Shown in pieces: positions 51,029-60,013 of a stretch of 64,000 bases of DNA (position 1 is its first letter; each line of letters starts with the position of its first letter). The notes beneath the pieces are model-generated. The model was not told the DNA's origin, searched no databases, and saw only the letters and a program-made list of their open reading frames with translations. A program made the position numbers and the translations under genes. The DNA is from Micropruina sp. Its GTDB lineage: Bacteria > Actinomycetota > Actinomycetes > Propionibacteriales > Propionibacteriaceae. Location of the stretch: positions 124,001 to 188,000 of the forward strand of contig JADJTM010000002.1 in assembly GCA_016711205.1 (NCBI GenBank), in the 5' to 3' direction.

Positions 51029-51352
51029 ATGTCCCAACTGCCGCACGACCCGCCGCCCCGCTACGAGCCGTACCAGGCCGCCGGCGCCCCCCAAGGTGCG
51101 ATGACCTGCCCCAAGTGCGGCGGCCACATGCGCACCGTCGACCGCAACGGCGTCCACATCGAACAGTGCCTGAACTGCCGCGGCGTGTTCCTCGACTTCG
51201 GCGAACTCGAGAGCATCACCCAGCTCGAAGCGCGGTTCGCCGCTGCCCCACCGCCCGCGCAGGGCGGCTACGGGTACGGCCCCGAGTGGGGCCACCGCGG
51301 CGGTCAGCACTACCGGCGCAAGGGCTTGGGCGGGCTGTTCTTCAGCAGTTGA
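51029..51352 (+). CDS. TFIIB-type zinc-ribbon protein
   Basis: A 107-residue protein with one zinc ribbon CPKCGGHMRT..GVHIEQCLNCRGVFLDFGEL, the zf-TFIIB domain. A Pro-rich N-terminus and a Gly/Tyr/Arg-rich C-terminus flank it. Function unknown; it starts 4 nt after the kinase stop. Confidence 0.85.
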   Translation: MSQLPHDPPPRYEPYQAAGAPQGAMTCPKCGGHMRTVDRNGVHIEQCLNCRGVFLDFGELESITQLEARFAAAPPPAQGGYGYGPEWGHRGGQHYRRKGLGGLFFSS

Positions 51353-51428
51353 GGCTCGGCCGGGGCCGCGCGTATCAGCGCGGCCCCGGCGTGCTCCTGT
51401 GGGCATCACAACGCCCAGAGGAGGCCTC

Positions 51429-52919
51429 ATGTCCCGCGTTCGTCGCGCACTCATCGCTGTCGCAGCCATCGGACTCACCATGTCGATGGCCCAGTTTTCG
51501 GCACAGACCAGTTACGCGGCCGTCTCATGCCAAGCCAACGGCGTTGACGGTGACCTGAACTCGGACGGCCTGGCCGACGTGATCGTCGGCGTGCCGTCCT
51601 ACGACGGCGACCGGGGCGCCATCGACATTCTGTTCAGCGACGGCACCCGCAGTTTCCGGACGGCCGGCAGCCTCGGCCTGAGCTCCGCTCCCGGCGACCG
51701 GTTCGGTGAATCGGTGTCGTCGGCCGACATCGACGACGACGGCTGCGACGACCTGGCCGTGGGGGCTCCCGGCCACAACTCGAGCAGGGGCCGGGTGCAC
51801 CTGCTGTTCGGACGCGCCGACAACAGCCTCGTCACCGGCGCCACGTTCACCGGCACCGCCGCCCACGGCAGCCTCGGCGCCCAGGTCGTGCTGTTGACCA
51901 CCGAGAAGCTGACGGCAGCGGGTTACGTCCGTACCGGGCAGCAGTTGGTCGCCTCGGCGCCCACGGCCGACGACGGCAGCGCATGGGAGGCCGGCCGGGT
52001 GGTCGTGCAGCCGCTGACCGCCACCGGCGCACTCGCCGCCGGCACGGTGATCATCACCCAGAACTCGCCGGGCGTGCCCGGAACGTCCGAGAACGGGGAC
52101 CGGTTCGGCACCGCCCTGGCCGGACAGGGGCGCACGATCGTGATCGGCACCCCGGCCGAGGCCGTGGGCACCAGGTCGGCCGCCGGTTCGGTCACGCTGC
52201 TGTCGGCGAGCGCCGCCAACCCCACCACGTTCGCCGGCGTCGCGGTCACCCAGAACACCAGCGGGGTGCCGGGCACCGCCGAGAGCAACGATCTGTTCGG
52301 CTCTGCCGTCGCGTTCCGCGACCACTACGTGCTGGTGGGGGTGCCGGGCGAAACCATCGGGTCGGCCAAGGGCGCGGGCCAGGCGCACGTTCTCAACTTC
52401 GACCCGGCCACCCGCAAGGCGCGCTCGCTGCGCGCGGTGCATCAGAACACCGCGGGCATTCCCGGCGCCAACGAGCGGGGCGACTACTTCGGCTCGTCCG
52501 TTGCGCTGGGCATCAACACCCTCGACCAGCTGACCGCGATCGTCGGCGCACCCGGCGAGGCGATCGGCACCGTGCTGGGTGCCGGCGCCGTGACCATGTT
52601 CCGCGCCAATCGCTCCGGTGGCCTGGCCTGGACGATCCGGCAGGGTGCCGGCGGCATCGCCGGTGCACCTGAGGCGGCCGATCACTTCGGTTGGTCGGTC
52701 AGCGTGCTGGGCGGCGACCTCGACGACGGCGAGGCGATGACGGACGGGGTCGTGGTCGGCACCCCGCACGAAGACATCGGCAGCACCGCCGATGCCGGCT
52801 CGGTCACCTACACCCGCAGCACCGACACCTGGTACACCCTGCTGCTGGAGGACACCGGCTCACCCAGCGTGCCTGCGGATGCAGCCTTCGGCGAGACTCT
52901 GGCCGGCATGAACGGCTGA
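51429..52919 (+). CDS. Secreted FG-GAP (integrin-alpha-like) repeat protein
   Basis: A 496-residue exported protein (signal up to about residue 33, TSYA-A). FG-GAP-type repeats: DLNSDGLADVIVGVPSYDG, DIDDDGCDDLAVGAPG, with DxDxDGxxD calcium loops, and three or more copies of ITQNSPGVPGTSENGDRFG / VTQNTSGVPGTAESNDLFG / VHQNTAGIPGANERGDYFG. A seven-bladed propeller is expected. Role at the surface unknown. ATG 51429 has GAGGAGG upstream. Confidence 0.88.
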   Translation: MSRVRRALIAVAAIGLTMSMAQFSAQTSYAAVSCQANGVDGDLNSDGLADVIVGVPSYDGDRGAIDILFSDGTRSFRTAGSLGLSSAPGDRFGESVSSADIDDDGCDDLAVGAPGHNSSRGRVHLLFGRADNSLVTGATFTGTAAHGSLGAQVVLLTTEKLTAAGYVRTGQQLVASAPTADDGSAWEAGRVVVQPLTATGALAAGTVIITQNSPGVPGTSENGDRFGTALAGQGRTIVIGTPAEAVGTRSAAGSVTLLSASAANPTTFAGVAVTQNTSGVPGTAESNDLFGSAVAFRDHYVLVGVPGETIGSAKGAGQAHVLNFDPATRKARSLRAVHQNTAGIPGANERGDYFGSSVALGINTLDQLTAIVGAPGEAIGTVLGAGAVTMFRANRSGGLAWTIRQGAGGIAGAPEAADHFGWSVSVLGGDLDDGEAMTDGVVVGTPHEDIGSTADAGSVTYTRSTDTWYTLLLEDTGSPSVPADAAFGETLAGMNG

Positions 52920-53000
52920 TCCCGCTACCCACCCACCCCAATGGGGCCGGGCGGTGCGCCCACGGCGACAGACGCCCAGCGCACCGTCCGGGCGGCGTGT

Positions 53001-53006
53001 TACCGT
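53001..53006 (+). promoter_or_regulatory. -10 box of the SH3 lipoprotein gene, leaderless start
   Basis: TACCGT, 7 nt, ATG 53014. Confidence 0.5.
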
Positions 53007-53013
53007 CGAGGCC

Positions 53014-53862
53014 ATGGCGGCATGGAACGCAGTGACTGCGGCACTGGCGCTGACCCTGGCAGCTGCTCTGGCTGGCTGCACGGTCGGCGCACCCAGCAGT
53101 CAGCAGAGCCCCACGCCCCGATCGACCCTCGCCACCGCAGGCGTCAGGCCGCCGACCGTCAAGGGCACGGTGCAGACCAGCAAGTCCACGCCCCTGTCGC
53201 TGCGCGAGCAGCCGACGACGGCCAGCAGACGGTTGCTGGGCATTCCGAACAAGACCTCAATCACGATGCTCTGCAAAACCCTGGGTGTCACCGTCAGCAA
53301 CGGCTCCCGCGCCTCGAACGTGTGGAACCGGGTCACCTACAAGAAGAAGACCGGCTACGTCGCATCGGTGTTCGTGCGCGGTGGCGACTCGGTTGAGCTG
53401 ACGCTGTGCCAAGAGAAGACGGCCAAACCGAACCCAACGGTCACCACCCGGCCACCCAACGTCGAACAGGCCATCGTCAAGGTGGCCCGCGGTCAGCGCG
53501 GGGTCGAGGGCAAGAAGAAGCAGTGCAACCCCTACGGCGGCTGCATGCCGTGGAGTTCGCTGTTCGCCACTTGGGTCTGGAACAAGGCCGGCAATGTGGT
53601 GCCGAAGTTCTCGTTCTCGGGCGACCTGTTCACCTGGGGCCAGAAGCACAACCGTTCCCACGAGGGCACCGAGGGCGTGGGCCCCGGCGACCTGGTGCTC
53701 ACCGGCACCGGCCCCACCAGCCCCAAGACCAGCACCCGGGTCGATATCGTGATCGAGGTGTTGGCGAACAGCAAGCTCAAGGTGATCGGCGGCGACGTCG
53801 ACAACCGGGTCGCCGAGCGCACCGTTGCCGCCAAGACTATCTACGGGTGGGTCGAGGCCTGA
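53014..53862 (+). CDS. Lipoprotein with SH3-like and CHAP-like domains
   Basis: A 282-residue lipoprotein: lipobox LAGC (about residues 19-22), an SH3b-like domain about 48-130 (LSLREQPTTASRRLLGIPNKT.., VWNRVTYKKKTGYVAS), then a domain with CNPYGGCMPWSSLFATWVW and GPGDLVL, which is the pattern of cell-wall hydrolase-like CHAP/NlpC domains. The expected catalytic Cys may be one of the two in CNPYGGC; the His is less clear. Probably acts on or binds peptidoglycan. Confidence 0.7.
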   Translation: MAAWNAVTAALALTLAAALAGCTVGAPSSQQSPTPRSTLATAGVRPPTVKGTVQTSKSTPLSLREQPTTASRRLLGIPNKTSITMLCKTLGVTVSNGSRASNVWNRVTYKKKTGYVASVFVRGGDSVELTLCQEKTAKPNPTVTTRPPNVEQAIVKVARGQRGVEGKKKQCNPYGGCMPWSSLFATWVWNKAGNVVPKFSFSGDLFTWGQKHNRSHEGTEGVGPGDLVLTGTGPTSPKTSTRVDIVIEVLANSKLKVIGGDVDNRVAERTVAAKTIYGWVEA

Positions 53863-53885
53863 TCCACAACCAGTGAGGAGCCGCC

Positions 53886-55016
53886 ATGCGATTCGACTTC
53901 GTGCCCTCGGGCGGCCCCACCATCGGCGTCGAATGGGAGCTCGCCCTGGTGGACGCCGAGTCGCTCGAGCTGGTGCCGCGGGCGCAGCGCGTCCTCGATG
54001 CGGTCGACGACCCGAAGGGTGGCCCGATCCGGCGCGAGTACCTGACCAACATGATCGAACTGGTCACCGGCGTGCACCACCGGGTCGACGAAGCGATGGA
54101 CGACCTGCGCGAACGGTTGAGAGAGGTGCGAGCGATCGTGGGTGCGGACACCCTGCTGCTCGGTGCCGGCGTGCACCCCACCTCGCTGGCCCATGACCAG
54201 CATCACTACGACATTCCGCGCTACCACGTGGTCGCCGAGCGCAACGCCTACTGGGGCCGGCTGATGGCGATCTTCGGCACCCACATCCACGTCGGCATCG
54301 ACCATCGCGATAAGGCACTGCCGATCACCTACGGCCTGGCCCGCTTCTCGCCCTACTTCATCGCGCTCACCGCGTCGTCGCCGTACTGGGAGGGCGAGGA
54401 CACCGGCTTCGCCTCGCACCGCACCATGCTGTTCCAGCAGCTGCCCACCAACGGCCTGCCCTACCCGATGGACACCTGGGACGAGTTCGAGCACTACGCC
54501 ACCGAACTCGAGCTGGCGGGCATGATCACCGCACCGAACGAGATCCGCTGGGACGTGCGTCCGTCCACCTTCGGCACCGTCGAGAACCGCGTGTTCGACT
54601 CGGTCCCGACCTTCGCCGAACTCGGCGCCATGACCGCGCTGACCCAGTGCCTGGCCACCTACATGTCGCGCGAACTGGACGACGGACGGGGCATCGCCCG
54701 GCTGCCGATGTGGTTCATGAAAGAGAACAAGTGGCGGGCGGCCCGCTACGGGCTCGACACCGACGTGGTGACGCCCCGGGTGGGCCAGAAGGTCCGTCCG
54801 ATGCGCGAGGGCATTCTCGACTGGCTCAACCGGCTGGAACCGATCGCGGCCGAACTGCACTGCGCCGACGAGCTGGGGTTCATCGCCGTCCTGCTCGAAC
54901 ACGGGCCCAGCTACCTTCGGCAACGGGCCGCGGGCGGGCCGTCCGAGGCGCTGCGCCAGTTGGTGTCCGAGACCGGGGCGGAGCGGCCGGCCTGGCCGCT
55001 ACCCTTCTCGCCGTGA
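53886..55016 (+). CDS. ybdK: Carboxylate-amine ligase, YbdK/GCS2 family
   Basis: A 376-residue ATP-dependent ligase of the glutamate-cysteine ligase type 2 family. Motifs: IGVEWELALVD (metal-binding Glu), EYLTNMIELVTGVH, LLGAGVHP, GTHIHVGID and RWDVRPSTFGTVENRV. YbdK has weak gamma-glutamylcysteine synthetase activity in vitro; its true role in actinobacteria is open. Its stop overlaps the amidotransferase start (GTGA). GAGGAG precedes ATG 53886. Confidence 0.9.
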   Translation: MRFDFVPSGGPTIGVEWELALVDAESLELVPRAQRVLDAVDDPKGGPIRREYLTNMIELVTGVHHRVDEAMDDLRERLREVRAIVGADTLLLGAGVHPTSLAHDQHHYDIPRYHVVAERNAYWGRLMAIFGTHIHVGIDHRDKALPITYGLARFSPYFIALTASSPYWEGEDTGFASHRTMLFQQLPTNGLPYPMDTWDEFEHYATELELAGMITAPNEIRWDVRPSTFGTVENRVFDSVPTFAELGAMTALTQCLATYMSRELDDGRGIARLPMWFMKENKWRAARYGLDTDVVTPRVGQKVRPMREGILDWLNRLEPIAAELHCADELGFIAVLLEHGPSYLRQRAAGGPSEALRQLVSETGAERPAWPLPFSP

Positions 55017-55744
55017 AACCGTTCATGCTGCTGGCCACCCGCGACCACGACAAGGCCGCCCGCGACGAATACGAGTCGGTACTCATGCACGCGGGCCTCG
55101 CGTCCGAGGATCTGGTGCACCTGCGGGTCGAAGCCGGGCCGCTACCGCGGCTGTACCTCGAGGACTACTCGGGGGTGTTCCTCGGCGGCAGCCCGTTCAA
55201 CATCAGCGACGCGGTGAAGTCCGACCTGCAGCTGCGGGTCGAGGGCGACATTCGCAATGTGGTCGACCACATCGTCGACGCCGACTTTCCGTTTCTGGGC
55301 ATGTGCTACGGCATCGGCACGGTGACGGCGCACCTGGGCGGTACGGTCGATCGCACCTACGCCGAGGGCCTCGGGGCCATCGAGGTGACGCTCACCCCCG
55401 AGGCCGCGGACGACGCGATGATGGACGGCCTGCCGCCCCGCTTCCACGCGTTCGTCGGCCACAAGGAGGCCTGCAACGGCGCCCCACCGGGGGCCACCGT
55501 GCTGGGCACCGGCGTGGCCTGCCCGGTGCAGATGTACCGGTACGGCGCCAACGTGTACGTCACGCAGTTCCACCCCGAGCTCGACATCGAGTCGCTGGCT
55601 CAACGCATGCAGATCTACCGCAACGCCGGGTACTTCCACCCCGACGACTTCGACATTCTGATCGAGATGGCGCGTACGTCCGGGGTGGCGGAGCACCCGC
55701 ACCGGCTGCTGCGCAACTTCGTCACCCGGTACGCCAGGGACTGA
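55013..55744 (+). CDS. Class I glutamine amidotransferase-like protein
   Basis: A 243-residue GATase1 with the full triad: Cys98 (GMCYGIG), His187 and Glu189 (FHPEL). GuaA-like shape, but it stands alone and is coupled to the YbdK-like ligase by a GTGA overlap. It may hydrolyse gamma-glutamyl bonds, as PuuD-type enzymes do, or deliver ammonia to a ligase. Confidence 0.9.
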   Translation: MKPFMLLATRDHDKAARDEYESVLMHAGLASEDLVHLRVEAGPLPRLYLEDYSGVFLGGSPFNISDAVKSDLQLRVEGDIRNVVDHIVDADFPFLGMCYGIGTVTAHLGGTVDRTYAEGLGAIEVTLTPEAADDAMMDGLPPRFHAFVGHKEACNGAPPGATVLGTGVACPVQMYRYGANVYVTQFHPELDIESLAQRMQIYRNAGYFHPDDFDILIEMARTSGVAEHPHRLLRNFVTRYARD

Positions 55745-55752
55745 GCCCGAGC

Positions 55753-56037
55753 TCAGGGCACCACGAGGTCGGCGTACTCGGGGTGTCGCTTGATGAACGT
55801 GACCACGAACGGGCAGACCGGACGCACCCGCCACGCCCCTGTCGCTCGCACCTGGTCGAGCGCGCCGGCCACCAGCGTGGTGCCCAGGCCGCGTCCGTTG
55901 AACTCCGGCTTGACCTCGGTGTGGTCGAACGTGGCCACGCCGTTGGAGAGGTGGTAGTGCGCGAAGCCGGCCAGCGCGTCGTCCACGAAGATCTCGAAGC
56001 GCGACCGGCGCTCGTTGTGCCTGACTGGCTCGCTCAT
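55753..56037 (-). CDS. GNAT-like N-acetyltransferase (YidJ/COG2388 type)
   Basis: A 94-residue short acetyltransferase: RFEIFVDDALAGFAHYHL, HTEVKPEFNGRGLGTTLVAGAL (CoA loop), VCPFVVTFIKRHPEY. Same fold as human GATD-type short GNATs. ATG 56037 follows GGAGGAAG; longer starts lack a site. Substrate unknown. Confidence 0.9.
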   Translation of the reverse strand: MSEPVRHNERRSRFEIFVDDALAGFAHYHLSNGVATFDHTEVKPEFNGRGLGTTLVAGALDQVRATGAWRVRPVCPFVVTFIKRHPEYADLVVP

Positions 56038-56144
56038 CGCTTCCTCCGGTCCGCATACGCTCATTGGGGTGAAATCGCTCGACATCAGGGTCTCAGAACC
56101 GGCTAGGTGTTACCTATCTCGACCACATGGGGTTGAGTAGAGCA

Positions 56145-56981
56145 ATGATCCGCTTCGAGGACGTCAGCAAGTCCTACCCGGATGGTACCGAAGCCGTCCG
56201 CGGTTTCACGCTGGAGGCCCCGACCGGTTGCACGACGGTGCTGGTCGGCTCGTCCGGCTGCGGCAAGACCACCCTGCTGCGCATGGTCAACCGCATGGTC
56301 GACCCGACCAGCGGCATCGTGTGGATCGACGACGAGAACGTGGCCGAGGTGCCGCCGGTGCCGCTGCGCCGGCGGATCGGCTACGTGATGCAGAACGCCG
56401 GCCTGCTGCCGCATCGCCTGGTGATCGACAACATCGCCACCGTTCCGCTGTTGAACGGGGTGCCGAAGGCGGAAGCCCACCGTCGGGCGTCCGAACTCAT
56501 GGAGTTGGTCGGTCTGGAGCCGCGGATGGGCAAGCGGTACCCCGATCAGCTTTCGGGCGGTCAGCAGCAGCGGGTGGGGGTGGCCCGCGGGCTGGCCGCC
56601 GACCCCAACATTCTGCTGATGGACGAGCCGTTCGGCGCCGTCGACCCGCTGGTGCGCGCCGACCTGCAGGCCGAGTTGCTGCGCATTCAGCGCGAGCTGC
56701 ACAAGACCATTCTGTTCGTCACCCACGACATCGCCGAAGCCCTCGCGCTCGGCGATCAGATCGTGATCCTGGCCAAGGGGGCACGCATCGCGCAGACCGG
56801 CACCCCTCAGGAGGTGGTGGCCGAGCCGGCCGACTCGTTCGTCGCCGACTTTCTCGGTCTGGGCCGCGGCTCCCTCGACCTGCACCTGCGCGAGACGCCG
56901 ACCGGCACGCTGGTGCTCGACGCGCACGGACGTCCGGCCGGTCGCCTGGTCGGCGAGTCACGAACGGACGCGACGGCGTGA
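56145..56981 (+). CDS. Glycine betaine/proline ABC transporter ATPase
   Basis: A 278-residue ATPase of the OpuCA/ProV type. Walker A GSSGCGKTT, LSGGQQQRVGVARG signature, Walker B ILLMDEPFGAVD, switch His in VTHDIAEA. There is no complete CBS pair after residue 240, unlike many OpuCA. ATG 56145 opens the domain with MIRFEDVSKSYP; ATG 56127 is a possible alternative. It heads the four-gene importer, with GTGA overlaps to both permeases. Confidence 0.9.
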   Translation: MIRFEDVSKSYPDGTEAVRGFTLEAPTGCTTVLVGSSGCGKTTLLRMVNRMVDPTSGIVWIDDENVAEVPPVPLRRRIGYVMQNAGLLPHRLVIDNIATVPLLNGVPKAEAHRRASELMELVGLEPRMGKRYPDQLSGGQQQRVGVARGLAADPNILLMDEPFGAVDPLVRADLQAELLRIQRELHKTILFVTHDIAEALALGDQIVILAKGARIAQTGTPQEVVAEPADSFVADFLGLGRGSLDLHLRETPTGTLVLDAHGRPAGRLVGESRTDATA

Positions 56982-57616
56982 CCTGGGTGCTGGCCAACCT
57001 GCAGCTGATCGGGTCGCGGACGGTGTCGCACCTGCTGCTGGCGGTGCCGGCGATCGTGCTGTCGTTCGTGCTCGCGCTGCCGCTGGGCTGGATCGCCAAC
57101 CGATTTCGGTGGTCGCGGGCCACCCTGCTGAGCGCTGCCGGGCTGCTGTACGCGATTCCGTCGCTGCCGCTGTTCGTGGTGCTGCCGACGATTCTCGGCT
57201 TCGGGGTGCGTGATCGGCTCAACGTGATCGTGGCGCTCACCCTGTACGGAATCGCCCTGATGGTGCGCTCGGCCGCGGACGCCCTGGCGTCCGTCGGCGC
57301 GCCGGTGGTGCTGTCGTCCACGGCGCTGGGGTACTCGGCCGCCAGCCGGTTCTTTCAGGTCGAGCTGCCGCTGGCCGGGCCGGTGCTGCTGGCCGGGCTG
57401 CGGGTGGTGGCGGTCAGCACGATCAGCCTGGTCACGGTGAGCTCGCTGCTGGGTGTGGACAACCTCGGGCTGCTGTTCGTGGACGGCTTTCAGCGCGGCA
57501 TCCTGGCCGAGGTGCTGACCGGCATCGTCGCCACCGTGCTGCTCGCGCTGATCGTGGACGGCCTGCTGGTGCTGCTCGGCCGGCTGCTGATGCCCTGGAC
57601 GGCGGTGCGCCGGTGA
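56978..57616 (+). CDS. Compatible-solute ABC transporter permease 1
   Basis: A 212-residue inner-membrane permease (about five spans). The coupling-helix region AALGYSAASRFFQVELPLAGPVLLAGLR matches the EAA loop of OpuCB/ProW. GTG 56978 overlaps the ATPase stop. Confidence 0.9.
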   Translation: MTWVLANLQLIGSRTVSHLLLAVPAIVLSFVLALPLGWIANRFRWSRATLLSAAGLLYAIPSLPLFVVLPTILGFGVRDRLNVIVALTLYGIALMVRSAADALASVGAPVVLSSTALGYSAASRFFQVELPLAGPVLLAGLRVVAVSTISLVTVSSLLGVDNLGLLFVDGFQRGILAEVLTGIVATVLLALIVDGLLVLLGRLLMPWTAVRR

Positions 57617-58275
57617 ACTATTTCACGCAGGCCCTGGCCTGGATCGCCGATCCTGAGAATCTGCACGGCGACGGGGGCCTGCTGGCCCGCAGCTGGGAGC
57701 AGATCTGGTACACGCTGCTGGCGGTGCTGGTGGCGTCCGTCATCGCGATTCCGCTCGGCTACCTGGTCGGCCACACCGGACGCGGCCGCGGGCTGGTGGT
57801 GGCCACGTCCGGGGCGGCGAGGGCACTGCCCACCCTCGGCGTGGTCACCCTGGTCGGGCTGATTTTCGGCATCGGCCTGTTCGCGCCGATGGTGGCGCTG
57901 GTGCTGCTGGCCGTTCCCTCGGTGCTGGCCGGCGCGTACGCGGGCGTCGAGGCGATCGATCCACGCACCAAGGACGCCGCCCGCTCGATGGGCATGTCGG
58001 AATGGCAGGTGCTGACCAAGGTGGAGATTCCGCTGGGGCTGCCGCTGCTGATCGGCGGCCTGCGTTCGGCGACCCTGCAGGTGGTGGCCACCGCCACCCT
58101 GGCCGCCTACGTGGGCGCCGGCGGCCTGGGCCGGTTCCTGTTTCTTGGACTGAAGACGCAGGATTATCCACAGATGCTTGCCGCGGCCCTGCTGGTGATG
58201 GTGATCGCGCTGATTCTGGAAGGAGCCTATGAACTCGCCGAACGCCAGGCCGCCCAACGCCTGCGCACCCACTGA
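57613..58275 (+). CDS. Compatible-solute ABC transporter permease 2
   Basis: A 220-residue permease partner (OpuCD-like), with EAA-loop sequence AARSMGMSEWQVLTKVEIPLGLPLLIGG. Together the two form the channel. GTG 57613 overlaps the previous stop. It contains a lone TTATCCACA, not significant. Confidence 0.9.
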   Translation: MNYFTQALAWIADPENLHGDGGLLARSWEQIWYTLLAVLVASVIAIPLGYLVGHTGRGRGLVVATSGAARALPTLGVVTLVGLIFGIGLFAPMVALVLLAVPSVLAGAYAGVEAIDPRTKDAARSMGMSEWQVLTKVEIPLGLPLLIGGLRSATLQVVATATLAAYVGAGGLGRFLFLGLKTQDYPQMLAAALLVMVIALILEGAYELAERQAAQRLRTH

Positions 58276-58311
58276 CCCTCGATCCTGCTCGCTTTGGAAA
58301 GGTAACCACCG

Positions 58312-59238
58312 ATGAAGACCCGTATCGCCGCCGTCCTGATGGCCGGAGCGCTGGCGCTGAGCGCCTGCGCGTCGTCCAATCCGCTGGGCTCGGCCAGCGC
58401 CGCACCGTCCGGCTCGCCCACCGCCGGGGGCGCGACCACCACCCTGGTGGTCGGTTCGCAGCAGTACTACTCCAACGAGATCATCGCCGAGCTGTACGCG
58501 CAGGCGCTCGAGCACAACGGCTTCACCATCACCCGGCAGTACCAGATCGGTCAGCGTGAGGTGTATCTGCCCGAGCTGCAGTCCGGCAAGATCGACGTCT
58601 TTCCCGAGTACTCCGGCAACCTGCTGCAGTACCTCGACAAGACCTCGACCGCCAAGACCGCCGCCGAGGTGAACGCAGCCCTGCCGGCCGCGCTCGGCAG
58701 CGCGCTGCGTCCGCTGACCGCGGCCGCGGCCGCCGATCAGGACTCGTACAACGTCACCAAAGCCAACGCCGACAAGTACGGCCTGGCCACCATCGCCGAC
58801 CTGGCCAAGGTGGGCGACTCGATCAAGGTGTGCGCCAACTCCGAGCTCGAGAAGCGTCCCTACGGGCCGACCGGCCTGAAGAACGACTACGGGCTGAACG
58901 TCGAGGTGATTCCGGTGGAGGATTCCGGAGGTCCGCTGACCGTCAAGGCGCTCAAGGACGGCAAGTGCGACACCGCCGACATCTACTCGGCCGACCCGTC
59001 CATCGCCAGCAACGACCTGGTCACGCTGAGCGACCCGAAGGCGCTGATCCTGCCGCAGAACGTGGTACCGGTGGTGTCGGCCAAGGTCAACGAGCAGGCA
59101 GCGGCCGTGATCGACAAGGTCGGCGCGGCGTTGAGCACCGACGAGCTGGTGGCCCTGAACGCGTTGAGCGTCGCCGAGCAGCAGTCGTCCGCAGTGATCG
59201 CCAAGGGCTGGTTGACCGCCAAGGGTCTGCTCAGCTGA
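58312..59238 (+). CDS. Glycine betaine/choline-type substrate-binding lipoprotein
   Basis: A 308-residue OpuCC/ProX-like lipoprotein with lipobox LSAC (about residues 16-19) and VGSQQYYSNEIIAELYAQAL, DVFPEYSGNLLQYL, and IYSADPSI motifs of quaternary-amine binders. It sits 36 nt after the last permease and completes the osmoprotectant importer. Confidence 0.9.
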   Translation: MKTRIAAVLMAGALALSACASSNPLGSASAAPSGSPTAGGATTTLVVGSQQYYSNEIIAELYAQALEHNGFTITRQYQIGQREVYLPELQSGKIDVFPEYSGNLLQYLDKTSTAKTAAEVNAALPAALGSALRPLTAAAAADQDSYNVTKANADKYGLATIADLAKVGDSIKVCANSELEKRPYGPTGLKNDYGLNVEVIPVEDSGGPLTVKALKDGKCDTADIYSADPSIASNDLVTLSDPKALILPQNVVPVVSAKVNEQAAAVIDKVGAALSTDELVALNALSVAEQQSSAVIAKGWLTAKGLLS

Positions 59239-59246
59239 CCGATATT

Positions 59247-59295
59247 GGGGACGGTTCCTTTACCTGTCGGAGCGACAGGTAAAGGAACCGTCCCC
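59247..59295. terminator. Perfect 23-bp hairpin after the ABC operon
   Basis: Bases 59247-59269 pair with 59273-59295 without mismatch around a 3-nt loop; arm begins GGGGACGGTTCCTTTACC. It would terminate the importer operon. The arm sequence GGGGACGGTTCC is also typical of mobile REP-type palindromes, so it may have been inserted. Confidence 0.75.
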
Positions 59296-59324
59296 ATTCC
59301 CGGTCGGGCATCCGACGCGACCGC

Positions 59325-59495
59325 CGTCATCCCGGCGGTACTCGTCATCCCGGCGGTACTCGTCATCCCGGCGGTACTCGTCATCCCGGCGAATGCCGGG
59401 ATCTCGGGGGACGCCCCTAGCGTTAGCCTGCCCGCTCCCCTGGTCGCGTTCGCTTTCGACGTGGCTGAGATCCCGGCATTCGCCGGGATGACGAG
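59325..59495. repeat. Palindromic repeat array
   Basis: Four tandem CGTCATCCCGGCG units (three with GGTACT, 18-bp period), the last running into GAATGCCGGGATCTC, then the inverted core GAGATCCCGGCATTCGCCGGGATGACGAG. Same layout as at 18432. The 59239-59539 gap holds this and the 23-bp hairpin only. Confidence 0.85.
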
Positions 59496-59539
59496 TTACC
59501 GCCCGGATGACGGCCCCGCTGGTGGCGCCGGCCCCCGGG

Positions 59540-60013
59540 TCAGACGTGCAACTCGCAGAACGACTCGTAGTGATCGGCGGTGTAGAACCAGACGGCCGGC
59601 TCGGCACCCAGCTTCGACTGGCCGCCGGTGACCAGCCGGCGCGGGCCCGGGAACCGCTCACCCGGGGCCTTGACGGTGTATTCCCGGTAGTAGCCGCCCG
59701 GTTTTGCGGGCAGCAGGCGCTCGCGGTTGCCGAACGTGCCACCGTCGTCGCGCGGACGAAGGTAAGGCCCGTTCGCGCGCACGGCGGCCACCGCGTCGTG
59801 CACCTCCGCCGGCACCGAGGTGCACACCGGCAGCCCGGACGGGGTGCGGGTCGCCGGCGCGGACGCGGCCTTCGTCGCGTAGGTGGCCTTCGTCTCTGGG
59901 GTGGCCGCAGTCGGCTGTCCGTTGCCCCCGCCCAGCCCCCAGCCGATCACCAGGGCGAGCAGCAGCAGCACCAGCCCCACGGCGAGCAGGGTGCGCTGCC
60001 TGGCCGTGTTCAT
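59540..60013 (-). CDS. Barnase-like guanyl-specific ribonuclease, exported or anchored
   Basis: A 157-residue protein: membrane/signal segment 8-26, a Thr/Ala-rich linker, then a T1/barnase-type RNase domain. Catalytic residues by motif are Glu111 (REYTVKAPG), Arg125 (GPRRLVTG) and His148 (FYTADHYES), as in RNase Sa. Cys64 and Cys153 may form the usual disulfide. ATG 60013 overlaps the barstar stop (ATGA), so inhibitor is translated first. Confidence 0.82.
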   Translation of the reverse strand: MNTARQRTLLAVGLVLLLLALVIGWGLGGGNGQPTAATPETKATYATKAASAPATRTPSGLPVCTSVPAEVHDAVAAVRANGPYLRPRDDGGTFGNRERLLPAKPGGYYREYTVKAPGERFPGPRRLVTGGQSKLGAEPAVWFYTADHYESFCELHV

